This document shows positions 9,808 to 21,759 of a stretch of DNA of 64,000 nucleotides, one piece after another; position 1 is the first letter of the stretch, and each line of letters opens with the position of its first letter. Origin of the DNA: Kingdonia uniflora. Taxonomy: Eukaryota; Streptophyta; Magnoliopsida; Ranunculales; Circaeasteraceae. The position numbers were made by a program, and so were the translations under genes. The notes under the pieces are model-generated. The model saw only the letters and a program-made list of their open reading frames with translations. It ran no database searches and was not told where the DNA came from. The stretch is taken from positions 1,240,001 through 1,304,000 of the forward strand of contig JACGCM010000786.1 of assembly GCA_014058105.1 (NCBI GenBank). Reading direction: 5' to 3'.

Positions 9808-10050
9808 GAATCGATAGTGTAAGGGTTTATTTTTAATCCTTGTACTGAGTCCGATATTCGAGCTCACATAGTTCGAAGCAAACACACTGGTAACCAACCA
9901 AGGATTGAGGGCAAACAGATTACAATACAGACTTCCTCTTCTACAGTTCAGAGATATTGAAGCATTCAGTAACATCGCACTGCAGAAGATACTCAGATGG
10001 CCATCAACAGTTCGTATACATACGAACATCGTTAGAGATCGTATCTTCAT
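9808..10050. other. Short spacer between paired LTRs
   Basis: About 240-300 bases without gag or pol motifs separate the two LTR copies. A TRIM-like (miniature LTR) structure or the join of two solo LTRs would both fit. No clear primer-binding site follows the first LTR. Confidence 0.4.
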
Positions 10051-10487
10051 CAACAGTTCGAAGTTACAACTAAGGTCATCAAGTGATCTGTTACAAGGTC
10101 AACAATTATCAGATAGCAAGGCGTTACAAAAGACCTCATAAAAGACTCATCAAATTCATATATTGTAAAGTTCCTCATTAAAGCAATAATGGTCATGTTG
10201 TAAGACCTATAAATAAGACAGAACTAGGGATTATGGAGGTGGCGAAACACATCTGAGGGATGTTGCTCTGAGACCTTCTAAGATACCTTCTCTACATCTC
10301 TCTCTCTCTTTGTAATAGCTAGCAATTTATAAACATCTCTCTCTTTCTAAAATCTGTAGGAGAGGTCGTGGTTTTTAACCAATTCAAGGGTTTTCCACGC
10401 TAAATATCGTATTAGTTCTTAACTAACCTTCTATACTTTAAGGGTGTAAGGCATTATCTTCGTCCAATACGAAAATAGGCTATTACA
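10051..10487 (+). mobile_element. LTR, second copy of the close pair
   Basis: It shares with the copy at 9279-9807 the CCTATAAATA box, CATCTGAGGGA, CT-rich run, GAGAGGTCGTGGTTTTTAAC and the end CGAAAATAGGCTATTACA. The 5' part is less well matched, so the start is approximate. Confidence 0.6.
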
Positions 10488-11190
10488 GATAGTAGGCTTC
10501 CACGGTGTGGCTCAACAATATTTACTAAAAATTTGATTAAGTACTGATTTTTTGAGATATATTACAAAAATCCGGTTCCTTCAAAACCAATAATATCATC
10601 ACTGAAGTATCGTATCAAGATTTGCCTTCTCAATTTACCATGCATGTTTCAAACCATGTCCGACGACCAAATTCGAACAAATACGAAACCTTTGTGGTCG
10701 TTACCTCCTCAGTGACTTCACACTCATTCAACCAATAATATATCCAAGTCTCTGGCATTTAATGTCCTGTAATGATTTTTAAACCTAATACCATGTGACC
10801 AAGTTCATAGAACTAGCTAGTTTTATTTCAATATGTAGTTTGACTTAATAATTTAAGTAAGCATGTGCTCAAAAAGAGCAAATTGGAGAAGAAAATAATA
10901 ATATTAATAAATAGTCGGTAAGTAATGAAAAAATAGGATCTAACCAATGTGTTTGTGTTGTGCCCTGATCCGGAATCATGGAGATTTCCTTGTAGCTTAG
11001 GCAAGGAAAACATATGCTGTCACTGTTACTGAAATATGAAATGAGGGTCATTGATATAGGGTTAGAAATTGCTGTCGAAATGGGAATTAAGAAGGTAGGG
11101 GTGTCAATGGATGCAATATAAATGATATGGTACATTGATGGAGTCACGGAGATGGTGTAATTGTTTACGCTTTTAGGTAGGGATATCTAT
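10488..11190. other. Gene-free stretch with a weak RNase H-like fragment
   Basis: Most of this stretch shows nothing recognisable. From about 11024 to 11120 one plus frame reads LLLKYEMRVIDIGLEIAVEM and then GIKKVGVSMDAI. This resembles the middle of a LINE-type RNase H (AE---I--GLEIA-ELG---V--ESD). The fragment is short and has stops on both sides. Confidence 0.3.
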
Positions 11191-11194
11191 GTGT

Positions 11195-11370
11195 AGAGGT
11201 GATAAACGGGCCGGGTTTGGGTTACACGGGTCGGGTCGGGTCATAACGGGTTCATCGGTCATAAATACAAATGCAAACCCAAACCCGACCCTAATTTAAA
11301 CAGGTCAACCCGACTCGACCCTTTTGACCTGATTAAATATTAATTCGGGTTTGGGCCAGGGGTCTTAACT
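11195..11370. mobile_element. Degenerate hAT-like MITE
   Basis: The segment opens with GAGGTGATAAACGGGCCGGG, like the termini of many plant hAT MITEs. It is made of opposed GGGTTTGGGT / AACCCAAACCCGACCC and GGGTCGGGTCGGG / CAACCCGACTCGACCC blocks that could fold back. The right end is not clear and no target duplication was identified. Confidence 0.4.
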
Positions 11371-11837
11371 TCAGTTGACACAATTGTGTGAGAGTGGGTT
11401 TTTAAGACTACTTTGAACTAATTAATTAAAATTGAAATAATTAGACCACTTAAATGAGGCTAAGAAATTCTAATTAATTAGTGGGTCAAGATAGGCTACA
11501 CGGTACAAGGAGATAAGGATAACCTTCGACCCAAAGGTGAGGAAGTGTCTCGAGTCAAACTGTAACTAACCAGTCTAGTCTTGAGTATGAGTGATCACCA
11601 ACTTGGGGGAATTGTATGTCAAATCACCACCTAAAGGACGGATTCGATGATACAACACTGTACCCACAAAGTGAAAAGTCAATAACTTGCATATAATCTA
11701 CACTCTGACTCGATCATACTAACCCCAGATAGGATCGAGATTAATACATCAAGTTATAGATCTTTTATTGATCAAGTTAAACGTGCATAAAATTTATTTT
11801 TTGTACATCCTAATATAAGTCTTCGGTTCATGGAACT

Positions 11838-14594
11838 ATGAACTCTATGATCCATAACCAACTGACTAATATTGAGACCTTGATGGATTCTAACTACACC
11901 AATTGGAAGCTCAAAATCCAAATTATCCTAGGCAACCTTAATTTTGACTTCGTTCTCACTGAAGTCAAGCCCGCAGATCTCACTGCTACCTCTTCTAATG
12001 TTGAGAAAGTGGCCCGTGTTAAATAGGCCAAAGCCAAAAAAATGGTAAATCTCATCATTCGTTCTTCCATCGATCCTATTATGCAGGGTGGTATCACTTA
12101 AAAAGGTACCGCAAATGAACTGTTAGATGTCATTAAGAAACAGTTCGATGATTACGTCAAGGGAATGTAGTATAGTAACTTATCTCAGCTTTTATCGCTA
12201 AAGTATAATGATAATAGAAATGTGCGCTCGCACATTCTTAAGATCTCCAAAATAGTTCTTACTTTGAAAGAATTTGGTCTCACTATTGATGATACCCTAA
12301 TGGTTCACCTAGTAGTTTGGTATCTTCCAAAAAGTTTCGAGATATTCCAGGTTCACTATCATAATCATAATAAGAGCTGGGCAATAAATGAGTTAACTGC
12401 AGGATTGGTCTTTAAGGAAGAACGACAAAAGAAGGGGTAAAGTAGAATCAGCTCATCTGACTACGTCCATAAAGAGTTTGTCCATCAATTCTCAAGAACA
12501 GAAGAAGTTCAAGAATCAAGGTTGTACGAAGAAGAAAGGTTCCAAGTTTGGTCCAGGGCAGAGTTACCGTTTAGGAAATGGAAACGGAAACAGAATATAA
12601 CTTCGTCAGATATTATAGAGTGCTTCTTCTGCAAGAAGAAATGTCATATGAAGTAAGACTGTCATTCTTACAAAAGTTGGTTCACTAAGAAAGAAGATAT
12701 TAGTTCTATTTATGCTTGCTTTGAATTCAATTTAGTTGATGTTCTCACTAACTCTTAGTGGTTAGATTATGGGGTAACTATTCACATTTTGAATTCTCCA
12801 CAAGGGTTCATCATTAGGCGGCTGGCAAGGCCTAAGGAGCATGTTTTCTTAGGAGAAGCTAGGCGCCTTTTTAGTGAGTTCGTTGATACTTTTCGCTTAG
12901 TTTTAGACATGGGTGTTACTTTAGATTTGACAGGCACCTTTATGTTTCACCAAGGAGAAGATCTCTAATTTTAGTTTCTCGGTTGCACTCTTTCAATTAT
13001 TTTTTTAATTTTAGACATCGTGGTTTTGACATTATTCATCACAATTTAATTATTGGTTCTGGTTTACTAGTTGATGGGTTATATCGTCTATCTCTTGATC
13101 ATTTATTTGAGACTTTACTATTATGTTTATCTACTGAGGCTAGTACATCATCTACTTCTAAACGTTTTAGAGTTTCTAAGCAATCTTCGATGCTATGGCA
13201 CAAACGACTGAGACATATTTCTAGAAATATGTTAGAGGTTATGGTTCGAGATGGGTTTCTCGGGGATTTAAATTTCTTTGATTTCAGACTTGCATCGATT
13301 GCATTTGTAGAAAATTGACCAAGATCGGGAAATTTGACTTTACTCATAGCACATACTTTTTATAACTGATTCACAAAGATATATGTGGAATTTTTCCTAC
13401 TCCGTCCCGCGGTGGTCATCAATATTTTCTCACCTTCATCGACGATTTCTCTCGTTATACCTTCGCTTTTCTTATCTAGCAGAAGTCTGAATAACTCGAT
13501 GTATTCAAGATTTTCCAGTTAATGGTTGAGAAACAGTTAGATCGAAAGATGAAAGTTGTCCGGTCAGATCGAGGGGCGAGTATTATGGTAAGATTGATCA
13601 AGATGGTCAACATTCGAGACCATTTTATCAATATTTATAAGATCAGGGTATTGTAGCCTAGTACACTAGACCTGGATCACCAGAGCAGAATGGTATTTGT
13701 GAACACCATAATCGAACTTATCGAAACACGGTTCGTAGAATGTTATTTAATACCTATTTACCTGTTTATTTGTGTGGAAAATACTTACGTTATTTAATTT
13801 ATATTCAGAACCGAGTTCATTTTCGTTCTGTTCCTGTTAATCATTATCATTTATGGACTGGGAGAATTTCTAGTCTTGATCACTTGCGTGTTTAGGGTTG
13901 TCCTACAGAGGTAACATTATTTAATCTGAATATTAAAAGGTTAGATTCGAAGACTGCTAGTTGTTTCTTCATTGGTTTTCCAGAAAGATCGAAAGGTTTT
14001 AGGTTTTATTGTCTTTATCGACCCATGGTGATTATTGAGTGTACCCAGACTCATATAGAAAAGGGAGATCACTTTACTAGTACTATTCATAGAGTGGTTA
14101 TCTTTGAGGAAAGTTTTGAGACTTAGACTCCAACTATTATTCCATTCAGTGTTGGTATGCTTCTGCGTTTATCTGATATTGACACCGTGACGAGGACGGT
14201 TCTAGGCCCAACTGTTGTTCCAGACCTAGTTTTGAACTTCATCGTAGTACTAGTTCTTCCTTAGGTTTTTTCTCCACCCGCTCGAGTTCAGCTTCATGTC
14301 GTTCCACCACTAGCCCAACCTATTTATCCTATTCGGAGATCCTCAAGAGAAAGGCATTATGTTATTTCTTCATATTACCATTTTATTAAGTTAAATGGGA
14401 TTTATTTGATTTTGAGGATCCAGTAACTTTTTTTGTGGCTATGGGTAGTATATTTGCAGATTAGTAGGATAATGCCATTACGAATGAGATTGATTTTATG
14501 TCACGCAACTCTGTGTGGGAGTTAACTCCTTTACCTAAAGGGTCTAAGGCAGTTGAATGCAAATGAATCTTTAAGACCAAATATGATTTTGAAG
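11838..14594 (+). mobile_element. Ty1-copia retrotransposon remnant (gag-integrase-start of RT)
   Basis: In order there are: a copia gag start (LTNIETLMDSNYTNWKLKIQ, 11838-12026), more gag (ILKISKIVLTLKEFGL, 12222-12440), a zinc knuckle (ECFFCKKKCHMK, about 12620-12665), and the pre-integrase region (MLWHKRLRHISRNML, about 13190-13240). The integrase core follows, with FIDDFSRYTFAFLI and KVVRSDRGASI (about 13420-13590) and SPEQNGICEHHNR (about 13675). Reverse transcriptase begins near 14460 with NEIDFMSRNSVWELTPLPKG and FKTKYDFEG. Many stops break it. The rest of the reverse transcriptase is missing, replaced at about 14595 by an unrelated coding-like fragment. Confidence 0.85.
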
Positions 14595-14940
14595 GGAAGA
14601 GTTCCACATGCGGCTGAAGGACAATTATCGATAAAGGTTGCTGAAGTTCGTAAAAGGATATTTGGACAACTTGAGTACAATGCCAATTTGCCTGAATCTG
14701 TACTACAGTTGGATGGGTTGAGTTCAAGGGCTAAGGAGAATGAGGTTGATCATCATTTTTGTGTGAGGTATTCTGCGAATTGATTGTTGAGCCTGAAGCT
14801 CGAATAACTATTGTGAAGGAGATTACACTGGATGAGATAGCGGCTGAAGATGAGAGGATTGTTGGTGATGTACTAATCAGATGTGGTGCTGCAGGGCACC
14901 TTTGTTATTTTAGATATAATAGTCAATTATTTGTGTAGGT
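14595..14940 (+). pseudogene. Unidentified coding-like fragment joined to copia reverse transcriptase
   Basis: Right after the FKTKYDFEG motif the frame stays open but no longer resembles reverse transcriptase. One frame has KVAEVRKRIFGQLEY and LPESVLQLDGLSSRAKENEV. After a frameshift near 14755 a second has CELIVEPEARI, KEITLDEIAAEDERIVGDV and RCGAAGHLCYF. The composition is protein-like, acidic and ordered, about 115 residues in all. I do not recognise the family. It may be a fragment of a host gene carried into the element or a different transposon inserted here. Confidence 0.4.
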
Positions 14941-15009
14941 CGAAAGATGCCCAAGGGTTAGAAGAGAAACCTTTTTTTTTCCATTTTTTTTTTTAAAGTA
15001 AATGGTATA

Positions 15010-15100
15010 TATGTTTTAGTCTTAGCTTAGTTGGCGAGTGCTTTGTCTCTTGAGTAGTAGGTCCACGGTTCAAGTTCCTAGCAAAAACAATTTTTTTTAA
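15010..15100 (+). mobile_element. tRNA-derived SINE-like sequence
   Basis: TAGCTTAGTTGGCGAG matches the polymerase III A box (TRGCNNAGYNGG). CGGTTCAAGTTCC, 38 bases further on, matches the B box (GGTTCGANNCC), and a T-run follows. The stems needed for a working tRNA cloverleaf do not form well, so it is a tRNA-derived element or a decayed tRNA gene. Confidence 0.5.
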
Positions 15101-15283
15101 GCCCCATTCGTATCATCGCACAGGACCTAAACGGAAAGCAAATCCAATGGATCTCAGGATCTCTGCTTTGTGAGAAGAAATCTGAGCGCCCTTTCAAAAT
15201 CCTACCACTACGTGTTAATCATCATCTAATAATATTTTTATGTATATAACATTCACCTAACAATCTATATTATAAATCTTAGT

Positions 15284-16185
15284 TTGTCCTCCGTGGCGAG
15301 AACGATTGTCCCATGTGGCATCGTTTGTCCTATATGGCAATACAAGGAGAAACCACCTCTCATGCCCTCTTCTTATACACTAAGATCCAAGACTACTGGG
15401 CTCACTTCAGCCCTCCCATTGATTTTAAGAGCTGGACCTACTCTGATTCCGTTAGGAACACTATCCATAATTTTTTTTCAGATGCAAGGCGGTACAAGTG
15501 GTCTCCAAACTTCCTGTTGCTTTGTCAGCACGATCATGTATGTCATCTGGTACGGCCGAAATGAGCTTATTTTCGAGCAGAAGAGACCTAACCGACTGAA
15601 ACCATTAAACGAGCCAAGGATTTTCTCATAAACCATAACAGGACCCCCACAACCCCTCCCAAGCCCTTGCGAGCCCCGCCTCCCGTCAGAGAAGGGTGGC
15701 ATGTCATCAACGTGGATGCCTCCTGGAAAAAGAAAAACATTCCAGGGGGAACTGGTTTCACCATTAAATCTCATTCGAACATTTTTTTAAGTGCAGGTTT
15801 TGATTCAGCCCGAGCCGAGGACCCCGAAGAGGCTGAGGCTATCTTAGTGATCAGAGGGCTAGAGGCAGCGCACAGCTTGGGTCTCGCCAGGGTCCTTTTG
15901 TTCGATTGCCAACGTCTTGTTCGAGCCTTTAGAGACAAATCTGACGACCTCACCTGGGGAGCACTCACTCTTGCCCCTGATTTGTGTGCGCTGGCCACCG
16001 GTTTCAGGACTTGACTTTTGATTTTGTTGATCGCCGTTGTAATTTTATTGCTCATTTTTTAGCGGCTAAGGGTACAGTTGCCCTCAGCCCTGTTGTTTAG
16101 AGCTGTTGGAGGCCGCAAATTTTGTAAACACTGTTGTTCCTAGGCTTTCTTTCCATATATTCTTCTTGCTATAAAAAAAAAAAGA
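15284..16185 (+). mobile_element. LINE (L1-type) 3' end with RNase H and poly-A
   Basis: The frame at 15667-16014 reads WHVINVDASWKKKNIPGGTG, then EDPEEAEAILVIRGLEAAHSLG and VLLFDCQRLVRAF. This is the plant LINE-associated RNase H: Asp in DAS, Glu in EAEA and Asp in FDC (usually ESD). After a frameshift it continues DFVDRRCNFIAHFLAA. A poly-A tract at 16171-16182 marks the 3' end. Upstream, 15313-15630, are remains of the zinc-binding reverse transcriptase tail (VIWYGRNELIFEQK). The element is 5' truncated and dead. Confidence 0.8.
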
Positions 16186-16189
16186 GTAT

Positions 16190-17147
16190 TTTTTGTCTAG
16201 CATAATTTCATGAACTTAATTAAATCATTATGTCATGCGAACTGTTTCTCTTCCCATCTCCATCAAATAACTTATCTCTCTTCATTCAGACCTCCACTCT
16301 CTCTCTTCCTTTGGACCTAACAGACCATTTCCATAAACGGCTACATTTACGTCCACCCCGATTTATAACTGATTTCCTGTCATTTATTTTCTTCTCTTGT
16401 AATTGATTGGAAATTATTACCGGAGATTGGAGAATAAATAGTCTCGATGATGAAGGGCCAACAATTTGTATCTCACTTTGGTACGAGCAACCGTTTACAT
16501 CATTTGAATTGATATTGGCATCCAGTTGCTGATTTGATACGTTTAGAAGTAATTTAAGAGATAAAATGGAATTTTATAAAATCTCCTTCATTTTCTTTCA
16601 AAGGGTATGTATCTGTTTCTTAATTAGCGGATCACAGTTTCCTCTTTCATAAATGTTTTGTTGGCAATTTCAAGTAGATTGTAGTTCTTATTTATCTCTC
16701 CTTTGTGTCTTCGTGTTTCTCTATCTCTCTACCTCTTTTCCCCTTTCTATGCTTGCTGAACTAACAAAAATATATATGGAGGTATGATGTGCTAATAGTT
16801 CCCATGCATGGTGGCAAAGCAAATGAGAATTTGGTTATTTGGGATTATATTCAGAAATGTAATTACATGTATGTTGTTTTATCATTTTTTTGCAAGGAAA
16901 CCATCTTATATTCGAAGCGGAAGGCATTAGAAAATTCATAATACCAATGTTATTGTCTCGGAATTGAATTTAGCGAAAACAACATGCCTCCTAGATACCA
17001 ATGTTATTGTGTAAAGCACCTTTAATTTCCTACTCATCAACCTTTGTCTCTGTTCTTTGTTTGGGTTATTGATTGTCTTGGTAATAGTACTTAGTTCTCT
17101 CTTCTTCCTTTAATTCATTATTGATTATTCTATCCAACATTTGGTTA
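16190..17147. other. Gene-free AT-rich stretch
   Basis: Nothing coding or repetitive could be recognised on either strand, apart from CT-rich patches near 16270-16320 and 16690-16750. Confidence 0.5.
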
Positions 17148-17509
17148 GAGCAAGGGCAACAGGATAGGTATCGCTATATTAGCGATCCAAATTTGGGAAA
17201 AATCAGTTCTTCAGACTAGCTATCGCTCAAATTACATAAATTTTAAGAAAATCAGTGGCTATCTGTGACGAGCTCCTTGATGTCAGAGAAATTATTAAAA
17301 ATAATTTATCATTAAAAAATTGTTTGATTTTTTTTTAATATTTAACTGCACCAATTGAATTGGGCAATATTAAAAAAAAAAATTAAAAATTAAAACGACA
17401 TTCATCCTCACCCTGGAAAGAATTTTTTTTAGCTCTAGCTACATGTCATATTTTGCCTTAATTTATGCCTAGGTGGCTCGGTAACTTAGCGAGGCTGCTG
17501 CCCATGCTC
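17148..17509. mobile_element. PIF/Harbinger-type MITE
   Basis: The left end is GAGCAAGGGCAACAG and the right end, reversed, is GAGCATGGGCAGCAG. Subterminal GCGATACC-type and GTTACCGAG-type blocks are also partly opposed. TTA precedes the left end and TTTA follows the right end, consistent with the TTA target duplication of PIF/Harbinger elements apart from one extra T. Length is 362 bp, with no coding capacity. Confidence 0.65.
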
Positions 17510-19002
17510 TTTAAGGAAAAAAAATGACAATTTAGAAACTTATTCAGGTTTAAGAGATGCAACTTTTTCTTATAAACATTAAATTATGACTGTCAAACAC
17601 CATTTCCACCTAGATAAAAGTATCAGAGACTTGGTTTCTTATTCTTCGTTCATTAAAAACGTTGGTAAACTGACTTTGAAAAGTTAGTGTTCTTCTCATT
17701 CGTACATTTATCTTTAATTATAAATTGAATTTGCTTCAACTTGGTAGTTCTTTAAAAATTAGTTTAGACCATCTTGAGTAGTTTGATATGTTGTTTTTTA
17801 GCTTTTTGCAGATATGCTTTAGTTGAGATCTATGGTCCCAATTGGTACGTCGATAATAATTTTGGATAACCAGTAGTTTCATCTCATTTAGTTGGGTAAA
17901 AAATAATAATGGCGTATGCATTTTACTGATCAAAATCAAAATGTTATGTTATTATAAGGTTGTGTTAGTAAGTTTATTTTGTGATGATTTTTGCTTTGTT
18001 ATGAAAAAATTCACAAGATGACATATATTTTATAGTGTGAAATGATATATATTTGTCGTTTTAATAAAATGTAATGTCTTCAATAATGATATATTTTCCC
18101 TTAAAAGTATTGTATAAAATGGGACACTTAACTAGATTGTCAAGTAGATCCTTCATTCAAAGTTATTTAGACTACTACACTAGAAACTTTTGTTTTTCCA
18201 CATTTATCTATCATTTTGAACTTAAACATTCTCCGAGCAGAATTTCAAGTTAGTAGCCACGAATGAAAAAAAAAATCCAATAAAATAAAAATAATAATAA
18301 TAATTGGTGGGTGGGTGGTAACTTTGGCATGTAAAGCAAATTATCGATTTTGTCTCCAAGATGGTTCTTAATAAAACTATGGGAGGGCTTTGGTGATTGA
18401 GATGGCCGCAATGGTTCTTATACTATGAGCGGTTAATTTAGAATGCTAATACACACTTTTCAGTTCTCACACTAAAGGCGATTCAATTTGCACTGAAGAT
18501 TGAAGATCCGCAAGGTCAACAATGATTCGCTTCTGAAAAGATTTTTATGTTGTGGATCAAATAGGAAGACTATCAATTGCAGGATAATTTTGACAGTGTA
18601 TTCTGTGTGGAGTGGTTAGAAGTAGGCATTGGATACGTTAGTAATTATATAAAAAAAAGATAAGGAAAAACTACATATAAATCATACTGAACCTGTTAAA
18701 GGTCAATACCACGAGGACATGTTAAAAGTCAATCACACCAAATAGTCTGTCCAAATAGCTCTATCAAGCGAAATCCTAGCCATTTTGACTGGAAACAGCT
18801 GAGGTTAGCAATGGTCTAACACCCGATACTAAATAAGAATGTAATCCACAATGTGACAGTATCTTAATTTCTCTATTGCACGGCTGATTATTATTACCTT
18901 GAAAGAGAGATTTTATTCACGGTGTAAATAGGTTTTAGAGTTGATTGCGGTCTGAAGAGGGAGAAACACGATAATTCTTAGCAGAGTTGCAAGCACTGAA
19001 GT
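17510..19002. other. Gene-free AT-rich stretch
   Basis: No gene, RNA or clear repeat was recognised. The short frames present are random in composition. Confidence 0.5.
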
Positions 19003-19090
19003 CATGAGTTCAAGGTTCATATAAGCCAATGCGTTTTGCTGATAATCATGAGTGCAAGGTTCATATAAGCCAAAGTGTTTTGCTGATAAT
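19003..19090 (+). repeat. 44 bp tandem duplication
   Basis: Two adjacent copies, 19003-19046 and 19047-19090, each hold AAGGTTCATATAAGCC and GTTTTGCTGATAAT. They differ at about four positions. The block CATGAGTTCAAGGTTC resembles a polymerase III B box, so this could be a decayed SINE, but no A box was found. Confidence 0.7.
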
Positions 19091-20640
19091 TCTTTCGCGT
19101 AAATGTTCCCTAGTTGCAAGCTTATGCTCACTGACCATTTAACTTCTTTCAAATGATGAGAGAAATGAATAGCTATCACAAGTATCATAAATATATACAC
19201 AAAAATGACACATGGAAACAAGATTACGCAAAACGTACTAAAACATACTTTTACAGTTGATTATTGCACTTTAATTCATTGATCTTATAATGTTAGATAT
19301 CCTAAACTCTACTCATTCATCTCTTAAAACCCTGCTTTGGATATGTTGTATTTAATGTTTCTTCTTAATACATGTTTTTAAGGGTAGATTTGGTGTGGCC
19401 GAGAATTTCTACATAGTTATTGTTTAATAATCAAGAACAAGCTTTTGATTTCAAACCCTTTTGTAAGGGCAACAAAGTTACTTACAAGGCATCTACAGAT
19501 GAAGATAACCAGTAGAGTGATTACCTATCTTAGATCAATTTCATGAAAGAATAATTTAGCCGATTTATTTTTGTAGTATGGAGTTTTCACAGGTATGAAT
19601 TTGAAGAAGGTACGTATATGGTACCAAAAATTCTATTTGAGTTTATGTTTCATAGGCTTATTTGGTGCATTTTGAGGTTTTGAGTTGGGAGGTTCATCGT
19701 CTCTAACTTGAACTTCTTCAGTGACTAATCCACCGCCTTCAAGCTTTGGTAAGCAGAATACACACTTGAAAGTGAAAAGTTTACAAAGATTATGAAGGGG
19801 CTGCATTGTCTTCACTGTAACCCAAATTGTCCATACTAAATGTTACTTTTACTAACTTTGACAATTATTGCTTCCATATCACATCCAACACTGTTGAGTC
19901 AAGCAATCAGAACCTGAGTCATGTAGGCTTATTAAAGGTTATTGTATTCAATCTTTGTAAGATATGTTATCTTTGTTTATTTTGTAAGCATCTGCAGTAA
20001 CCAGTAAGGTATCGAATATAATTTTCTTTAATTACCGTAGTTTAAATTCCCCGGCTAATTTATGACTTGCCTTACAGAAAGGAAGAATCAATTTACTTCT
20101 CACTTCTTCCAACATCAAGTGAATCTCTTTGCTTGCTGTGCAAAATTTAGACTATGAACTATAAATGGACTTAAAGCCTCACTATGATCGTTAAACTAAA
20201 TCGCAAGATGAAGAATTAACAACTGATGTATTGACAATAAGAAAGAAAGAAAGAAAACTAAACCCAACAAATAGTAATGAAAGAACGAAAAAGAAAAAAT
20301 AACAATAAGAAAGCACAACTGATGTATTGACAAAAATTTGTAGCAATAATCCCAAAATAAAATTATAGAGAATAGAATTGGTGTACCTAAGTTAATTGAA
20401 GGCCCAAATTTAGTCTTGATGCACCATCATCCATATTTGATATGGAGATTTATGCTTCAAAGTTCAAACAATGCTATAGACACAATCGTTCTCACAATTA
20501 CTGCAGATGGAGTGTGGACAGTAAAATATGAAATTCAATGCATTTGTTAGAAGAACGATGATCAGCAACCGAAAATCCTCCATTTAGTTCTCCACCATTC
20601 AGCTTTCTTTTCTTTTCTTTTTTGGTTTGTTATATAGTAT
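19091..20640. other. Gene-free stretch upstream of a GATA fragment
   Basis: No coding region was recognised. If the GATA fragment at 20641 ever had an upstream exon here, it is no longer readable. Confidence 0.4.
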
Positions 20641-20905
20641 GATGACCTAGCGGAGCTCAAATGGCTATCGAATTTCACCGAAGATTCGTTCTCCAGCGAT
20701 GAATTTCATAAGCTTCAGCTTATTTCAGGTAAATTATCGTCAGAAACAAATGGGGTTCAGCCCGAACCGAGTCCAACCCGATATTTGCACCGGACATGTC
20801 GGTACTAGGAAAAGCTCGTAGCAAACGATCCCGGGCCGCTCCTTGCAATTGGGCCTCACAAAATCGTGAAGCTGGAAATGGAAATTGGGTCTCTGCCCAA
20901 CATCG
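20641..20905 (+). pseudogene. GATA transcription factor gene fragment (no zinc finger)
   Basis: From 20641 one frame reads DDLAELKWLSNFTEDSFSSD followed by KLQLISG. This is the acidic block typical of subfamily-I plant GATA factors (DDLAELEWLSNFVEESF). After a frameshift near 20790, another frame reads GKARSKRSRAAPCNW, the basic block that precedes the GATA zinc finger in the same proteins, in the right order and distance. The finger itself (C-X2-C-X18-C-X2-C) is absent downstream to 21100 and the frame is broken, so this is a decayed partial copy. No upstream exon was found. It could be a transposon-carried fragment or the relic of a once complete gene. Confidence 0.75.
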
Positions 20906-21732
20906 AAAAATAAATTGAATTGTAGGACCACTGAATCAATTTTTCCAAAATTTTGCAGGAATAAGGAAGGTATATATGCATGCAGGGATACAAAAAATCA
21001 AAAGTTGGGCCGTCTAACAAGCCGGTAGATGACGAGTATGATAAAGAGAAAGGTACAGATACAAAGGACCCTCCAAATTGTACCTAGATATTAAAGACTC
21101 CCACATAAAGACTCACATGAAAATATATCTATGTACCTATATTATTATGTGTTTCACATATAAAATTTATATGATAGTATTACTCTTATTGTGAAGGATT
21201 ATGAGACATTGAACTCAAAGACTAAGATATATTTCCAATGTGTGATAGGTGACATAAGGACATCTCTCCATCACTCCCCCACTCTCTCCCAAATCCAAAC
21301 CCACCCAATGTGTGTGGCAATGAATTTATACATACCTGTCTTGTTTATATAAATGTGTATATATGTACGAGGACTTCGTGCCTGAAAACAGTGAGCCATA
21401 TGGATATTATATAAGTTTCATTAGAGTGCATAAGACGTTAGATCTGTCTGTGATATTATGGACCTGTATAGCGAAGAGATAAAAAAATCTACAAATAGTG
21501 ATCAATAGCAAATAAATTGATAGACAAACGTAACGGAGTATCATCCATCCAATTTAGCAAAATTTCCTCGTAACAATGAAGAATAGACATCAAACTGAAA
21601 TAAATAAAATTATGGTGAGACTGAAACACACCAGCGTTATAACGTTATTCTAATCTTACAGAGTCGGCAACGAAAGATATCATTGAAGCTCTGGGTCTCA
21701 ACCTGGGCGTTGGCATCTTCAGAGTCACTCTC
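20906..21732. other. Gene-free stretch
   Basis: No further coding signal was seen. On the minus strand the part next to 21732 would be the 3' untranslated region of the long NFD6/NOXY2-like transcript, if that isoform exists. Confidence 0.4.
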
Positions 21733-21758
21733 TTATCGCGGCACGCTGAGACCTAGTT
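21733..21758 (-). CDS. Candidate alternative last exon of the NFD6/NOXY2-like gene
   Basis: On the minus strand a pyrimidine-rich stretch ends in TTAAG at 21759-21760, a possible acceptor. The next bases are AA CTA GGT CTC AGC GTG CCG CGA TAA. If the donor at 28554-28553 in the second exon is used, one leftover G completes GAA and the protein ends LSQ-ELGLSVPR. Phase is exact, and the ending resembles an alternative C-terminus I recall from NFD6/NOXY2-like plant proteins. The implied intron is about 6.8 kb and transposon-rich. This is an inference from frame and memory, not transcript data. Confidence 0.55.
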
Positions 21759-21759
21759 C

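Noticed and set aside
10828..11147. Minus-strand frames of 61 and 92 residues
   Set aside because: No recognisable domain; the plus-strand RNase H-like reading of the same bases is somewhat better.
18913..19221. 102-residue minus-strand frame
   Set aside because: It crosses the 44 bp tandem duplication, shows no domain and has intergenic composition.
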